The notes under the pieces: generated by a model
The model's input: only the letters and a program-made list of their open reading frames with translations
The model's database searches: none
Told to the model about the DNA's origin: nothing
In this document: in pieces, positions 1 to 5,358 of the stretch
Layout: each line of letters starts with the position of its first letter
How positions within the stretch are numbered: the stretch's first letter is position 1
Source of the DNA: Phycisphaerales bacterium
Lineage (GTDB): Bacteria; Planctomycetota; Phycisphaerae; Phycisphaerales; UBA1924
Length of the DNA: 9,404 nucleotides
Direction of reading: 5' to 3'
Assembly (NCBI GenBank): GCA_029260415.1
Contig: JAJDDH010000384.1
Span: 1-9,404, forward strand
Program-made: the position numbers and the translations under genes

Positions 1-114
1 GTGCCGGATCACACGCCGCCCCTGCAGGTTGAACAACTCGGGGTGCAACGCTCGCTGATACAATGAGACCTGATACGTTTGGAGAACGTTCGGGTTGGTC
101 GAGATATGCGTCAT
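1..114 (-). CDS. 5' part of an unidentified gene (possible DUF2617-like protein), runs off left edge
   Basis: Reading the minus strand from the ATG at 114-112 gives 38 open codons to the window edge, beginning MTHISTNPNVLQTYQVSLYQ and continuing through RALHPELFNLQGRRVIRH. A purine-rich Shine-Dalgarno (AAGAGG, 125-120) sits 5 nt upstream, which supports this start. The phrase 'LYQRALHPELF' resembles what I remember of the N terminus of DUF2617 proteins of planctomycetes, whose function is unknown, but this is recollection from a short fragment. There is no signal peptide and no membrane segment in the visible part. It is divergent from the HEAT-repeat gene and shares the 115-368 regulatory region with it. 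I am fairly sure that this is a real gene start and unsure of the family. Confidence 0.6.
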   Translation of the reverse strand, partial: MTHISTNPNVLQTYQVSLYQRALHPELFNLQGRRVIRH

Positions 115-130
115 TGCAGCCTCTTCTTTC

Positions 131-146
131 TCGGCGTCCACGCCGA
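131..146 (-). promoter_or_regulatory. Perfect inverted repeat in the leader of the left-edge gene
   Basis: TCGGCGT (131-137) and ACGCCGA (140-146) form a perfect 7-bp inverted repeat with a 2-nt centre. In the minus-strand transcript it would lie just upstream of the Shine-Dalgarno of the left-edge gene. It could be a leader hairpin, although a 2-nt loop forces the innermost pair open, or a protein-binding palindrome. The repeat is seen directly; a function is not. Confidence 0.35.
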
Positions 147-191
147 CAGCGATTGACATGCCCCATACAGACACGGATCGGCTCAACCCCG

Positions 192-197
192 ATCTTA
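192..197 (-). promoter_or_regulatory. -10-like hexamer TAAGAT for the left-edge gene
   Basis: On the minus strand TAAGAT lies 77 nt upstream of the ATG at 114. It matches the sigma-70-type TANNNT pattern, but I see no good -35 hexamer 16-18 nt upstream. It is a weak candidate made plausible mainly by its place in an AT-richer gap. Confidence 0.25.
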
Positions 198-239
198 GGC
201 GTTACAAACACAAGCTTTGCGCGTGCGGAGGGAGGGAGT

Positions 240-264
240 TGAGGGTGCAATAAGTTGCCCCTCA
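240..264. promoter_or_regulatory. Imperfect hairpin / operator-like inverted repeat
   Basis: TGAGGG (240-245) pairs with CCCTCA (259-264), and GCAA (247-250) pairs with TTGC (255-258), with one bulged base (246) and a TAAG loop (251-254). GCGTG (221-225) and CACGC (271-275) add an outer partial match. There is no U-tract on either side, so a classical terminator is unlikely. A regulatory palindrome or leader structure is possible. Confidence 0.35.
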
Positions 265-325
265 GTTGCACACGCGGCACAATATATTCCAAGCCACACA
301 CCCGCGTCTACAACAACTTGCACAC

Positions 326-356
326 TTGACCACGATTCCAGCTTTGACCCTATCAT
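326..356 (+). promoter_or_regulatory. Putative sigma-70-like promoter of the HEAT-repeat gene
   Basis: TTGACC (326-331) and TATCAT (351-356) form a -35/-10 pair with a long 19-nt spacer. The start codon GTG is 12 nt beyond the -10 element, so transcription would begin within a few bases of it and leave almost no leader. This fits the absence of a Shine-Dalgarno there. The long spacer keeps this tentative. Confidence 0.4.
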
Positions 357-368
357 CAGTCCCGCCCT

Positions 369-2576
369 GTGAAGACGATCACCCAGAATCCCCGTCTTGA
401 CGCGCTCCGCCGTCTCCCCAAACGGGAACGTGTCGCCGCGTTGCGCGCCGCCATGCGGGTCGCCGCCAAGGACGAGCTCGAATCACTCGCGATCGAGCTC
501 ATCGAGCTGGGCATCGGCGAGTCCCCATCGCCCCGGGGCAGGACCGCTCGCCAGGGGCTGACCAAGCTCATCAAGCCCGCGCGCGAACGCCCGAGCGATG
601 AGGCCCTCATCGCCCTGGTGTCACAATGGGGGGAGCTGCCCGAGACCATCCGGCGCACGGCCCTGGCCGCGGGCGTCGGGCGCTGGGACGCGATCGCCGC
701 GTCGATCCTTGCAACGGGCGACCCCGCCGAACTCCGCTCGCTCGCCGCGCTCATCGTGGACGCGCCCGACCCCGGGTTCGGGCCCGGGCTGGTCCGCCTC
801 CTGGGGCACGAAGATGCGGGCGTCGCGCTCGCGGGCGACCGCGCGCTGGTCCGCCTGGCCATGGCGGCGCTCGAAGACGTCAGGCCCGAGCAGTACGGGC
901 GCGAGCTGGCCGAACTCGCGGCCCGCCCCAGGCTCGACGAGACCATGGGGCGCCTGAGCGACTCGGGCGGCGCGTCGGCGCTGCTGGGCGCGGTCGCCGA
1001 CGCCGCGTGGGCCTTCGCCGAACACCGCTGCAGCGGCGCGCTCCTGGCCGCGATCCTTCTGCTCGACCAGCCGCTGGAGATCAGCGGCCCGCAGGAAGCA
1101 GAATCCGCCGCCGCCTCCACGGCGCGCCTGCACCGCCTGCTCGACGAGGCGTCGCACCCGAGCCACGCGCCCTTGTCCGTCGCGTTCAAGCGGCGCGGTG
1201 TCCCCGTCCTGCGCGAACGCGCCTGGCGCCTGCTCACCAGCCCCGGTCTCGGCGCCGCGGCGCTCGAGCGGATCTCGCGGGCCGAGTCCCGCACCGAGCA
1301 CGAGGGCATGCTGCGCGACGCCCACCTGGCGCTCAACCCCAGGCGGGCGCGGCGCGCCGGGCTCATCGACGTCCGCACCAAACGAACGGGCGCCTCGGTC
1401 ACTCTCGACGCGGGCGCCCCGATCCCCGACCAGGACACCACCCGCACCCTCTCGGTCCGCGCCAGGCGCGGCCTGCCCCGCCTCGCGGGCACGATGCGCC
1501 TCGACGCCGCCCTCGGGCGCTACGTCCGCGCCCCGCTGCTCGACGACCCCGACGCGCTGGCACGCCTGAGCGCGGCCCACGCCGCCGAGCCCGTCGAGCT
1601 GGCCGATTACCTCTTCGACCCGGACCCCTTCGTCGCCCGCTCTGCGACGCTCCGCTGGTCCACTGGCGGGCAGGACGACGCCATCCGCTGGCCCCCGCGC
1701 CTGCGTGAGGCGGGGCGGGCCAGGCTTGCCGGTCGCATCGGGACGCGTCCCGAGCCCATGCTCTCGCGCCTGGGGCGTGAAGAGTGGGAGCGTCTGTCCC
1801 CGTTCAACCCACGCTCGCCCGCAGGGCGTCTTGGCGCCCGCCGTTGGCTCCGGGAAGACCCCAAGAGCTTCCTCGCGCAGCTCACCGAACGACTCGAGTC
1901 CGACGCGCCATCCACGCGCATCGACGCGCTGCTGCTCACCCGCACGCTGCGTCTGGGCGAACGCCTGGAGTCGACCGTCCTGGCCCACGCCCGCAACGCG
2001 AGCGAGGACCCGCGCGTCCGCGCCACGTGCGTCGCGATGATGGGCGAGATCAAGACCCCCGCGTCGGACGAGCTCGTCGCTCAGGCCCTGAGCGACCCCG
2101 ACAACCGCATCCGCGCCAACGCCGTCGAGGCCCGGGCCCGCCGTGCGCGCACGCCCGCGGACCTTGCCACAGGCGCGCCCGCGACACACGCGGAGATGAT
2201 CGAGCTCAAGAACGACACGCACCACCGTGTCCGCGCCAACGCCCTGCGGGCCCTGCTTCGGTCGGGCACGCCCAACCGCTCGCGCGTCTTCGAGCCCGCG
2301 GCGGTCGATGGCCTCGAGTCCATGCTCGCCGACGAGCGTGACACGCACCGCATCGCGGGCGTCTGGCTCGCCGAGCGTGTGCTCTCGGGCTCCGGGCGTG
2401 GACGCCTGGGCGGGCGCTGGGACGCCCTGGCGCGGCGCGTCGCCTCGATCGCGACCGGGGACCCATCGGACCAGGCCCGAACCCGCGCCTCGCGCTGCGC
2501 CGCGAGGCTGCTCGCCGAGCTGCGCAGCGACCCGGGCGCCGGGCTCGTCAACGCGGCGCGCGGAGGCGAGGCATGA
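369..2576 (+). CDS. HEAT-repeat-like protein, 735 aa, function unknown
   Basis: A 735-residue protein built largely of amphipathic helices. HEAT-like helix pairs are clearest in the C-terminal third: about 500-530, 545-590 (EDPRVRATCVAMMGEI, then SDPDNRIRANAVEARARR), 612-632 (KNDTHHRVRANALRALLRSG), 645-672 and 690-718. Weaker ones occur at 141-165 and 414-432. HEAT solenoids usually act as protein-protein scaffolds; no catalytic motif is visible. There is no signal peptide or membrane segment, so it is probably cytoplasmic. The GTG start at 369 is the first possible in the frame, with an in-frame TGA at 345-347 and no start codon between. It lacks a Shine-Dalgarno, and the -10-like TATCAT 12 nt upstream suggests a nearly leaderless mRNA. 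An ATG at 453 is the next alternative. Its stop overlaps the start of the following membrane-protein gene, suggesting that the two products work together. Confidence 0.8.
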   Translation: MKTITQNPRLDALRRLPKRERVAALRAAMRVAAKDELESLAIELIELGIGESPSPRGRTARQGLTKLIKPARERPSDEALIALVSQWGELPETIRRTALAAGVGRWDAIAASILATGDPAELRSLAALIVDAPDPGFGPGLVRLLGHEDAGVALAGDRALVRLAMAALEDVRPEQYGRELAELAARPRLDETMGRLSDSGGASALLGAVADAAWAFAEHRCSGALLAAILLLDQPLEISGPQEAESAAASTARLHRLLDEASHPSHAPLSVAFKRRGVPVLRERAWRLLTSPGLGAAALERISRAESRTEHEGMLRDAHLALNPRRARRAGLIDVRTKRTGASVTLDAGAPIPDQDTTRTLSVRARRGLPRLAGTMRLDAALGRYVRAPLLDDPDALARLSAAHAAEPVELADYLFDPDPFVARSATLRWSTGGQDDAIRWPPRLREAGRARLAGRIGTRPEPMLSRLGREEWERLSPFNPRSPAGRLGARRWLREDPKSFLAQLTERLESDAPSTRIDALLLTRTLRLGERLESTVLAHARNASEDPRVRATCVAMMGEIKTPASDELVAQALSDPDNRIRANAVEARARRARTPADLATGAPATHAEMIELKNDTHHRVRANALRALLRSGTPNRSRVFEPAAVDGLESMLADERDTHRIAGVWLAERVLSGSGRGRLGGRWDALARRVASIATGDPSDQARTRASRCAARLLAELRSDPGAGLVNAARGGEA

Positions 2577-3013
2577 GGGCCCCCTCGCTCAGCACGCCCG
2601 TCGAGCTGATCACCTCGACCGCGCCCCCCGAGGCCGCCAGCGCCAGCGAGTGGCCCCTCATCCTCGCCGTCATCGGCGCCATCCTCTTCTCGCTCGTGAC
2701 CCTGCACCTCTGGATGCGCACCCGGGGCGACGGCGACGCCGAGGAAGCCGCGTTCCGCGAGCTCTCCGCCCGCCTCCGCCTGAGCCGCGACCAGAAACGC
2801 CTCGTGCGCGAGCTGGCCGATGTGCACCCCAACGCCTCGCCCAGCGCCATGCTCCTCTCGCCCAACGCGCTGCTCGAGGGCGCCACGCGCCTCAGCGAGC
2901 TGACGGGCGATCGCCGGGCGGAAGTCGCGGGCCTGCTCTCGACCCTCGGGGTGGGCTCGTCGGCTCCCGATGCCCCCGCAGGCGAGCGCGAGCGCCTCGA
3001 ACTCATCGCCTGA
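2573..3013 (+). CDS. Small single-pass membrane protein, 146 aa, function unknown
   Basis: The ATG overlaps the TGA of the HEAT-repeat gene (ATGA, 2573-2576) and is preceded by GGAGG at 2562-2566 with 6-nt spacing, so the start is secure and translation is probably coupled. Residues about 27-48 form one membrane helix (WPLILAVIGAILFSLVTLHL), followed by basic RTR, which predicts an outside N terminus and a cytoplasmic tail. The tail from about 56 to 125 is helical and charged (FRELSARLRLSRDQKRLVRE), then MLLSPNALLEGATRL at 93-107. The C terminus is Pro/Ala/Glu-rich. I do not recognise a named family. Inference: it may anchor the upstream HEAT-repeat protein at the inner face of the membrane. 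Confidence 0.75.
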   Translation: MRAPSLSTPVELITSTAPPEAASASEWPLILAVIGAILFSLVTLHLWMRTRGDGDAEEAAFRELSARLRLSRDQKRLVRELADVHPNASPSAMLLSPNALLEGATRLSELTGDRRAEVAGLLSTLGVGSSAPDAPAGERERLELIA

Positions 3014-3015
3014 GT

Positions 3016-3027
3016 CCCCGTACAGTC
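3016..3027 (+). promoter_or_regulatory. -10-like TACAGT upstream of the TraB-family gene
   Basis: CCCCGTACAGTC contains the TANNNT hexamer TACAGT (3021-3026). The identical 12-mer occurs on the minus strand at 9018-9007, just upstream of the zinc-ribbon membrane-protein gene. No convincing -35 is visible (the best, TCGAAC at 2997-3002, matches poorly). If used, transcription would start near 3033 and leave a leader of about 100 nt before the TraB gene. Confidence 0.3.
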
Positions 3028-3103
3028 TGCTGCTCGGACTGATCCCGGGCAACCACCCGTGAAAGGCGCGGGTACGACTCTCGAAACAGGCTCAGGACAC
3101 GCA

Positions 3104-3128
3104 GCGTGCACGCCGCCCGTGCGCACGG
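3104..3128 (+). promoter_or_regulatory. Two adjacent perfect palindromes overlapping the Shine-Dalgarno of the TraB-family gene
   Basis: GCGTGCACGC (3104-3113) and CCGTGCGCACGG (3117-3128) are perfect 10-bp and 12-bp palindromes with centres 14 bp apart. The second shares its final GG (3127-3128) with the GGAGG ribosome-binding site (3127-3131). In RNA the second can fold as a 4-5 bp stem that occupies part of the Shine-Dalgarno; in DNA the pair could be an operator. Both readings are inferences. Confidence 0.4.
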
Positions 3129-3137
3129 AGGCAGACG

Positions 3138-4460
3138 ATGGCCGGCTTCAACCGATTCGCACGAACCCTGACCCTCTCCCTCGGCGCCCTGGCGGCCCTG
3201 CTCGGGCACACCCAGACCGCCGCCGCCCAGGACGAGGCGAGCGAACGCTTCATGCGCATCCGCGAGGAATCCCCCCAGGGCCCGGTCCGCCTCGAGCTCT
3301 CGATCCGCACGCTCCGCCCCAGCCAGGACGGGCAGCCCACGATCCATCTCGTCGGCGTGGCGCACATCGCCCAGCCCGCGTACTACCGCGCGCTCCAGTC
3401 CTTCCTCGACAAGCAGGACCTGGTCCTCTTCGAGGGCGTGGGTCCAGACTGGATGAACGTCCCCAACGACGCCTCCGATGATCGGCGCGCCGACGCGACG
3501 CGCGGGCGCATGCGTTTCGTCGCGGCCGCCGCGGAGAGCCACAGGCTCGCCATGGGCACGTACCCCGAATCGACTCAGGCCCTGCTCGACGGCGCCGACC
3601 CGTACGCGCGCCGCCAGATCGCCGACGCCCTGGTTGACGGGTGGGACCGCCCCGTGTTCTTTGAAGTGTCCGATGCCGCTGATCAGCTCGCCATGACCAG
3701 CTTCGGTTCCGACGCCGAGCCCGGGGGCGATGGCGCCGAGGCGGACATCACGCTCGAGGATCTGGGCGAGATCTCCGCCGAGGGCCTGGGCTCAAGCGAG
3801 GGCATCCAGTCCCAGCTCGCCAGCGCAACAGGTCTTGTCTTCCAACTCGACTCCATCGACTACATGAACGAGTCCTGGATCAACGCCGACATGACCATCG
3901 ACCAGCTCCTGGGCGTCACCCCCGGAGATGGCTCGGGCGAGCCAGGCTTCGACTCGGGCGACGAGGGCGCCGACTCCATGCTCGGCCTGCTCTCGGGCGA
4001 GTCGATGATGGCCAAGATCATGGGCGGCGTTCTCAAGCTCATCGGCTCCAGCGAGTACTCCCGATCCATCTTCCGACTCGCGTTGATCGAGATGCTCGGT
4101 CGCTCGGAGGAGCTCATGGAGATCGCGGCCCCGCAGCTGGGCGGCGACTTCTTCGACCGCATCATCCACGGACGCAACGAGGTCGTCATCGACGCCGTCC
4201 GCAAGGCCAGCCTGGGCGATGAGGTCCCGGGCACGATCGCGGTCTTCTACGGCTCGGGTCACATGCCGGGCCTCGAGTCCACGCTCGTCGAAGAGGACGG
4301 CTACCACGTCAGCGAGACCACCTGGCTGCCCGCGATCGTCGTCGATTACGACAGCTCGGGCATCCCGCCCCGCCAGGGCGCCTTCTTCCGCTCCATGATC
4401 TCCCGCTCCATCGAGCAGCAGGTCCAGATGATGAAGCGGATGGAGCAGACCCAGGACTGA
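3138..4460 (+). CDS. Secreted TraB/GumN-family protein with an inserted GspG-like domain, 440 aa
   Basis: GGAGG (3127-3131) is 6 nt before the ATG. Residues 1-30 are a Sec-type signal peptide (MAGFNRFARTLTLSLGALAA, then a TAAA|Q-like cleavage site), so the protein is exported. TraB/GumN (TIKI-like) motifs flank the protein: TIHLVGVAHIAQ at 68-79 (G73, H76), VLFEG at 96-100 (E99), GRNEVV at 345-350 and FYGSGHMPGLESTL at 370-383 (H375). This superfamily includes the metal-dependent TIKI proteases, but activity in bacterial members is mostly untested. FQLDSIDYMNESWINADMT (235-253) matches a stretch I associate with bacterial TraB homologues. Between these halves, residues about 115-206 resemble the globular part of GspG, the major type II secretion pseudopilin. 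Residues 258-290 form an Asp/Gly-rich loop. The family assignment is good; substrate and role are unknown. Confidence 0.8.
   Translation: MAGFNRFARTLTLSLGALAALLGHTQTAAAQDEASERFMRIREESPQGPVRLELSIRTLRPSQDGQPTIHLVGVAHIAQPAYYRALQSFLDKQDLVLFEGVGPDWMNVPNDASDDRRADATRGRMRFVAAAAESHRLAMGTYPESTQALLDGADPYARRQIADALVDGWDRPVFFEVSDAADQLAMTSFGSDAEPGGDGAEADITLEDLGEISAEGLGSSEGIQSQLASATGLVFQLDSIDYMNESWINADMTIDQLLGVTPGDGSGEPGFDSGDEGADSMLGLLSGESMMAKIMGGVLKLIGSSEYSRSIFRLALIEMLGRSEELMEIAAPQLGGDFFDRIIHGRNEVVIDAVRKASLGDEVPGTIAVFYGSGHMPGLESTLVEEDGYHVSETTWLPAIVVDYDSSGIPPRQGAFFRSMISRSIEQQVQMMKRMEQTQD
3480..3755 (+). other. GspG-like (type II secretion pseudopilin) segment inside the TraB-family protein
   Basis: Residues about 115-206 follow the order of a GspG C-terminal domain. 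A helix ends in AMGTYPESTQALL (138-150), where GspG has 'DNGRYPTTEQGL'. WDRPV (169-173) stands where GspG has 'WGNPY'. SFGSDAEPGGDGAEADI (188-204) stands where GspG has 'SLGADGKEGGEGEDADI', the calcium-binding loop. The acidic positions D192, D198 and D203 are kept. The hydrophobic prepilin helix of GspG is absent. This comparison is from memory of the family; a profile search would settle it. Confidence 0.65.
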
Positions 4461-4519
4461 CCCGGGATGGAACTCCCCGCGATCCCCCACGAACCGGGTA
4501 TCCGTCAGGACCCGGCGGG

Positions 4520-4525
4520 TATGCT
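4520..4525 (+). promoter_or_regulatory. -10-like TATGCT upstream of the TPR lipoprotein gene
   Basis: TATGCT lies 72 nt upstream of the ATG at 4598 in the 137-bp gap after the TraB gene. No -35 is evident at 16-18 nt. The gap also holds GGGTAT twice (4496-4501 and 4517-4522). A separate promoter for the lipoprotein and propeller genes is possible but weakly supported. Confidence 0.25.
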
Positions 4526-4584
4526 GCGTTCTGACCCCATTCGGGTGTCCGAGGTCCGCTGGTGGGGCGAGAGTCCCGCACTCT

Positions 4585-4588
4585 GGAG
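4585..4588 (+). promoter_or_regulatory. Ribosome-binding site that fixes the TPR lipoprotein start
   Basis: GGAG is 9 nt before the ATG at 4598. The same frame is open further back to a GTG at 4562, but only the ATG begins a lipoprotein signal peptide at its first residue, so the ATG is preferred. Confidence 0.65.
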
Positions 4589-4597
4589 ATACAACAG

Positions 4598-5335
4598 ATG
4601 AGAACTGCAGCGCTCGTGCTGTGCGGAGTTGTCCTGTCGGTCCTGCCGGCCTGTCAACGCGCGCAGTCGTCCATCACCCAGCACGACGACCCGGTCAGCG
4701 CGGGCGCCTACGACGCCTCGCCCGTCGAGATCGACAACGCGACCAAGGACGGGCGCCCCGAGAGCTTCAAGAAGCTCCAGACCTGGCTCAACATCCAGGG
4801 CCTGACGTTCACCGGTGACGGCGTCACCATCGACAAGGCCGCCGAAGCGAGCGTCCGCGCCGAGCGTGAGCTGCCCTCACCCGCTGCGTCGCTCGCCCGT
4901 TCCGCCGAGCTACTCGAGATCAACGCGGTTGTCCGGGCCGTCGGCGCTGCGCGCGACGCGGTGCTGCAGGCCCCGAACAGCGCCGACGCGTACCACGCGC
5001 TCGGGACCGCGCTGCAGGCCAAACGCAAGGACGACCTGGCGCTCGACGCGTTCACCACCGCCGCGCGCCTGGACCCGGACTCCCCGAGGATCCAGGCCGA
5101 CCTGGGCGCCGCCCGCAACCGCATGGGCGATCTCCCGGGAGCGATCAGCGCCTACACCCGCGCCGTGCAGCTCGACCCGGACGCGGGCCCAGCGCACGCC
5201 CGCCTGGCCATCCTGCACTATTACGCGGGCGATGACAACGCCGCGTGGTCCAGCCTCCGGCGCGCCGACACGCTCCGCGCCGCCGTTCCCCCGCAGTTCC
5301 GTGTCCTCCTCGCCCAGCGCACGCCCCAGGGCTGA
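4598..5335 (+). CDS. TPR-repeat lipoprotein, 245 aa
   Basis: The first residues, MRTAALVLCGVVLSVLPACQ, are a lipoprotein signal peptide with Cys19 as the lipidated residue (lipobox L16-P17-A18-C19; Pro at -2 is unusual). The mature protein should be membrane-anchored and face the periplasm or cell surface. Residues 20-127 are not a recognised domain. Three TPR units follow: about 128-161 (AYHALGTALQAKRKDDLALD), 162-195 (LGAARNRMGDLPGAISAYTR) and 196-229, each with the LG/A..Y..A pattern; the first two end in LDPD. TPRs mediate protein-protein contacts. The gene lies 137 nt after the TraB-family gene and 23 nt before the propeller gene, so co-transcription with the latter is likely. Similar lipoproteins help assemble envelope complexes, but its partner here is unknown. 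Confidence 0.8.
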   Translation: MRTAALVLCGVVLSVLPACQRAQSSITQHDDPVSAGAYDASPVEIDNATKDGRPESFKKLQTWLNIQGLTFTGDGVTIDKAAEASVRAERELPSPAASLARSAELLEINAVVRAVGAARDAVLQAPNSADAYHALGTALQAKRKDDLALDAFTTAARLDPDSPRIQADLGAARNRMGDLPGAISAYTRAVQLDPDAGPAHARLAILHYYAGDDNAAWSSLRRADTLRAAVPPQFRVLLAQRTPQG

Positions 5336-5347
5336 GCCCGCTTTCTC

Positions 5348-5351
5348 GGAG
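5348..5351 (+). promoter_or_regulatory. Ribosome-binding site that fixes the propeller-protein start
   Basis: GGAG is 7 nt before the ATG at 5359. The frame stays open upstream to 5245, but that stretch overlaps the end of the TPR gene and encodes an Arg/Pro-rich shadow peptide. The ATG at 5359 starts a clean signal peptide. Confidence 0.7.
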
Positions 5352-5358
5352 CCTCAAC

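Larger units (their letters stand above)
115..368. promoter_or_regulatory. Divergent intergenic region between the left-edge gene and the HEAT-repeat gene
   Basis: This 254-bp gap holds no gene I can support. It is less GC-rich than the coding DNA (301-360 is 50% GC by hand count). It contains a perfect 7-bp inverted repeat at 131-146, a -10-like hexamer for each direction, an imperfect hairpin at 240-264, and three copies of TTGCAC (245-250 on the minus strand, 266-271 and 318-323 on the plus strand). The two plus copies extend to the 8-mer TTGCACAC and are 52 bp apart, close to five helical turns. The arrangement is that of a two-way promoter region and may include an operator, but no known regulator site is recognised. 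Confidence 0.6.

Noticed and set aside
621..2348. A 575-codon open frame on the minus strand opposite the HEAT-repeat gene, and other long antisense frames there
   Set aside because: They are shadows of GC-rich codon use. The translations are Arg/Gly/Ala-rich with no domain, and the plus frame has recognisable HEAT-like repeats and a coupled downstream gene.
3138..3200. A possible type IV prepilin leader on the TraB-GspG protein (G3-F4 at the N terminus)
   Set aside because: A prepilin needs Glu at +5 of the mature protein, and here that residue is Ala. The N terminus fits an ordinary Sec signal with a cleavage site near residue 30.
4460..4499. Possible terminator after the TraB-family gene (ACCCGG ... 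CCGGGT)
   Set aside because: The 6-bp stem encloses about 28 nt and is followed by no U-tract, so it is not convincing as an intrinsic terminator.
5245..5358. Upstream extension of the propeller protein
   Set aside because: The extension overlaps the TPR lipoprotein, is Arg/Pro-rich, and would bury the signal peptide. GGAG before the ATG at 5359 fits better.
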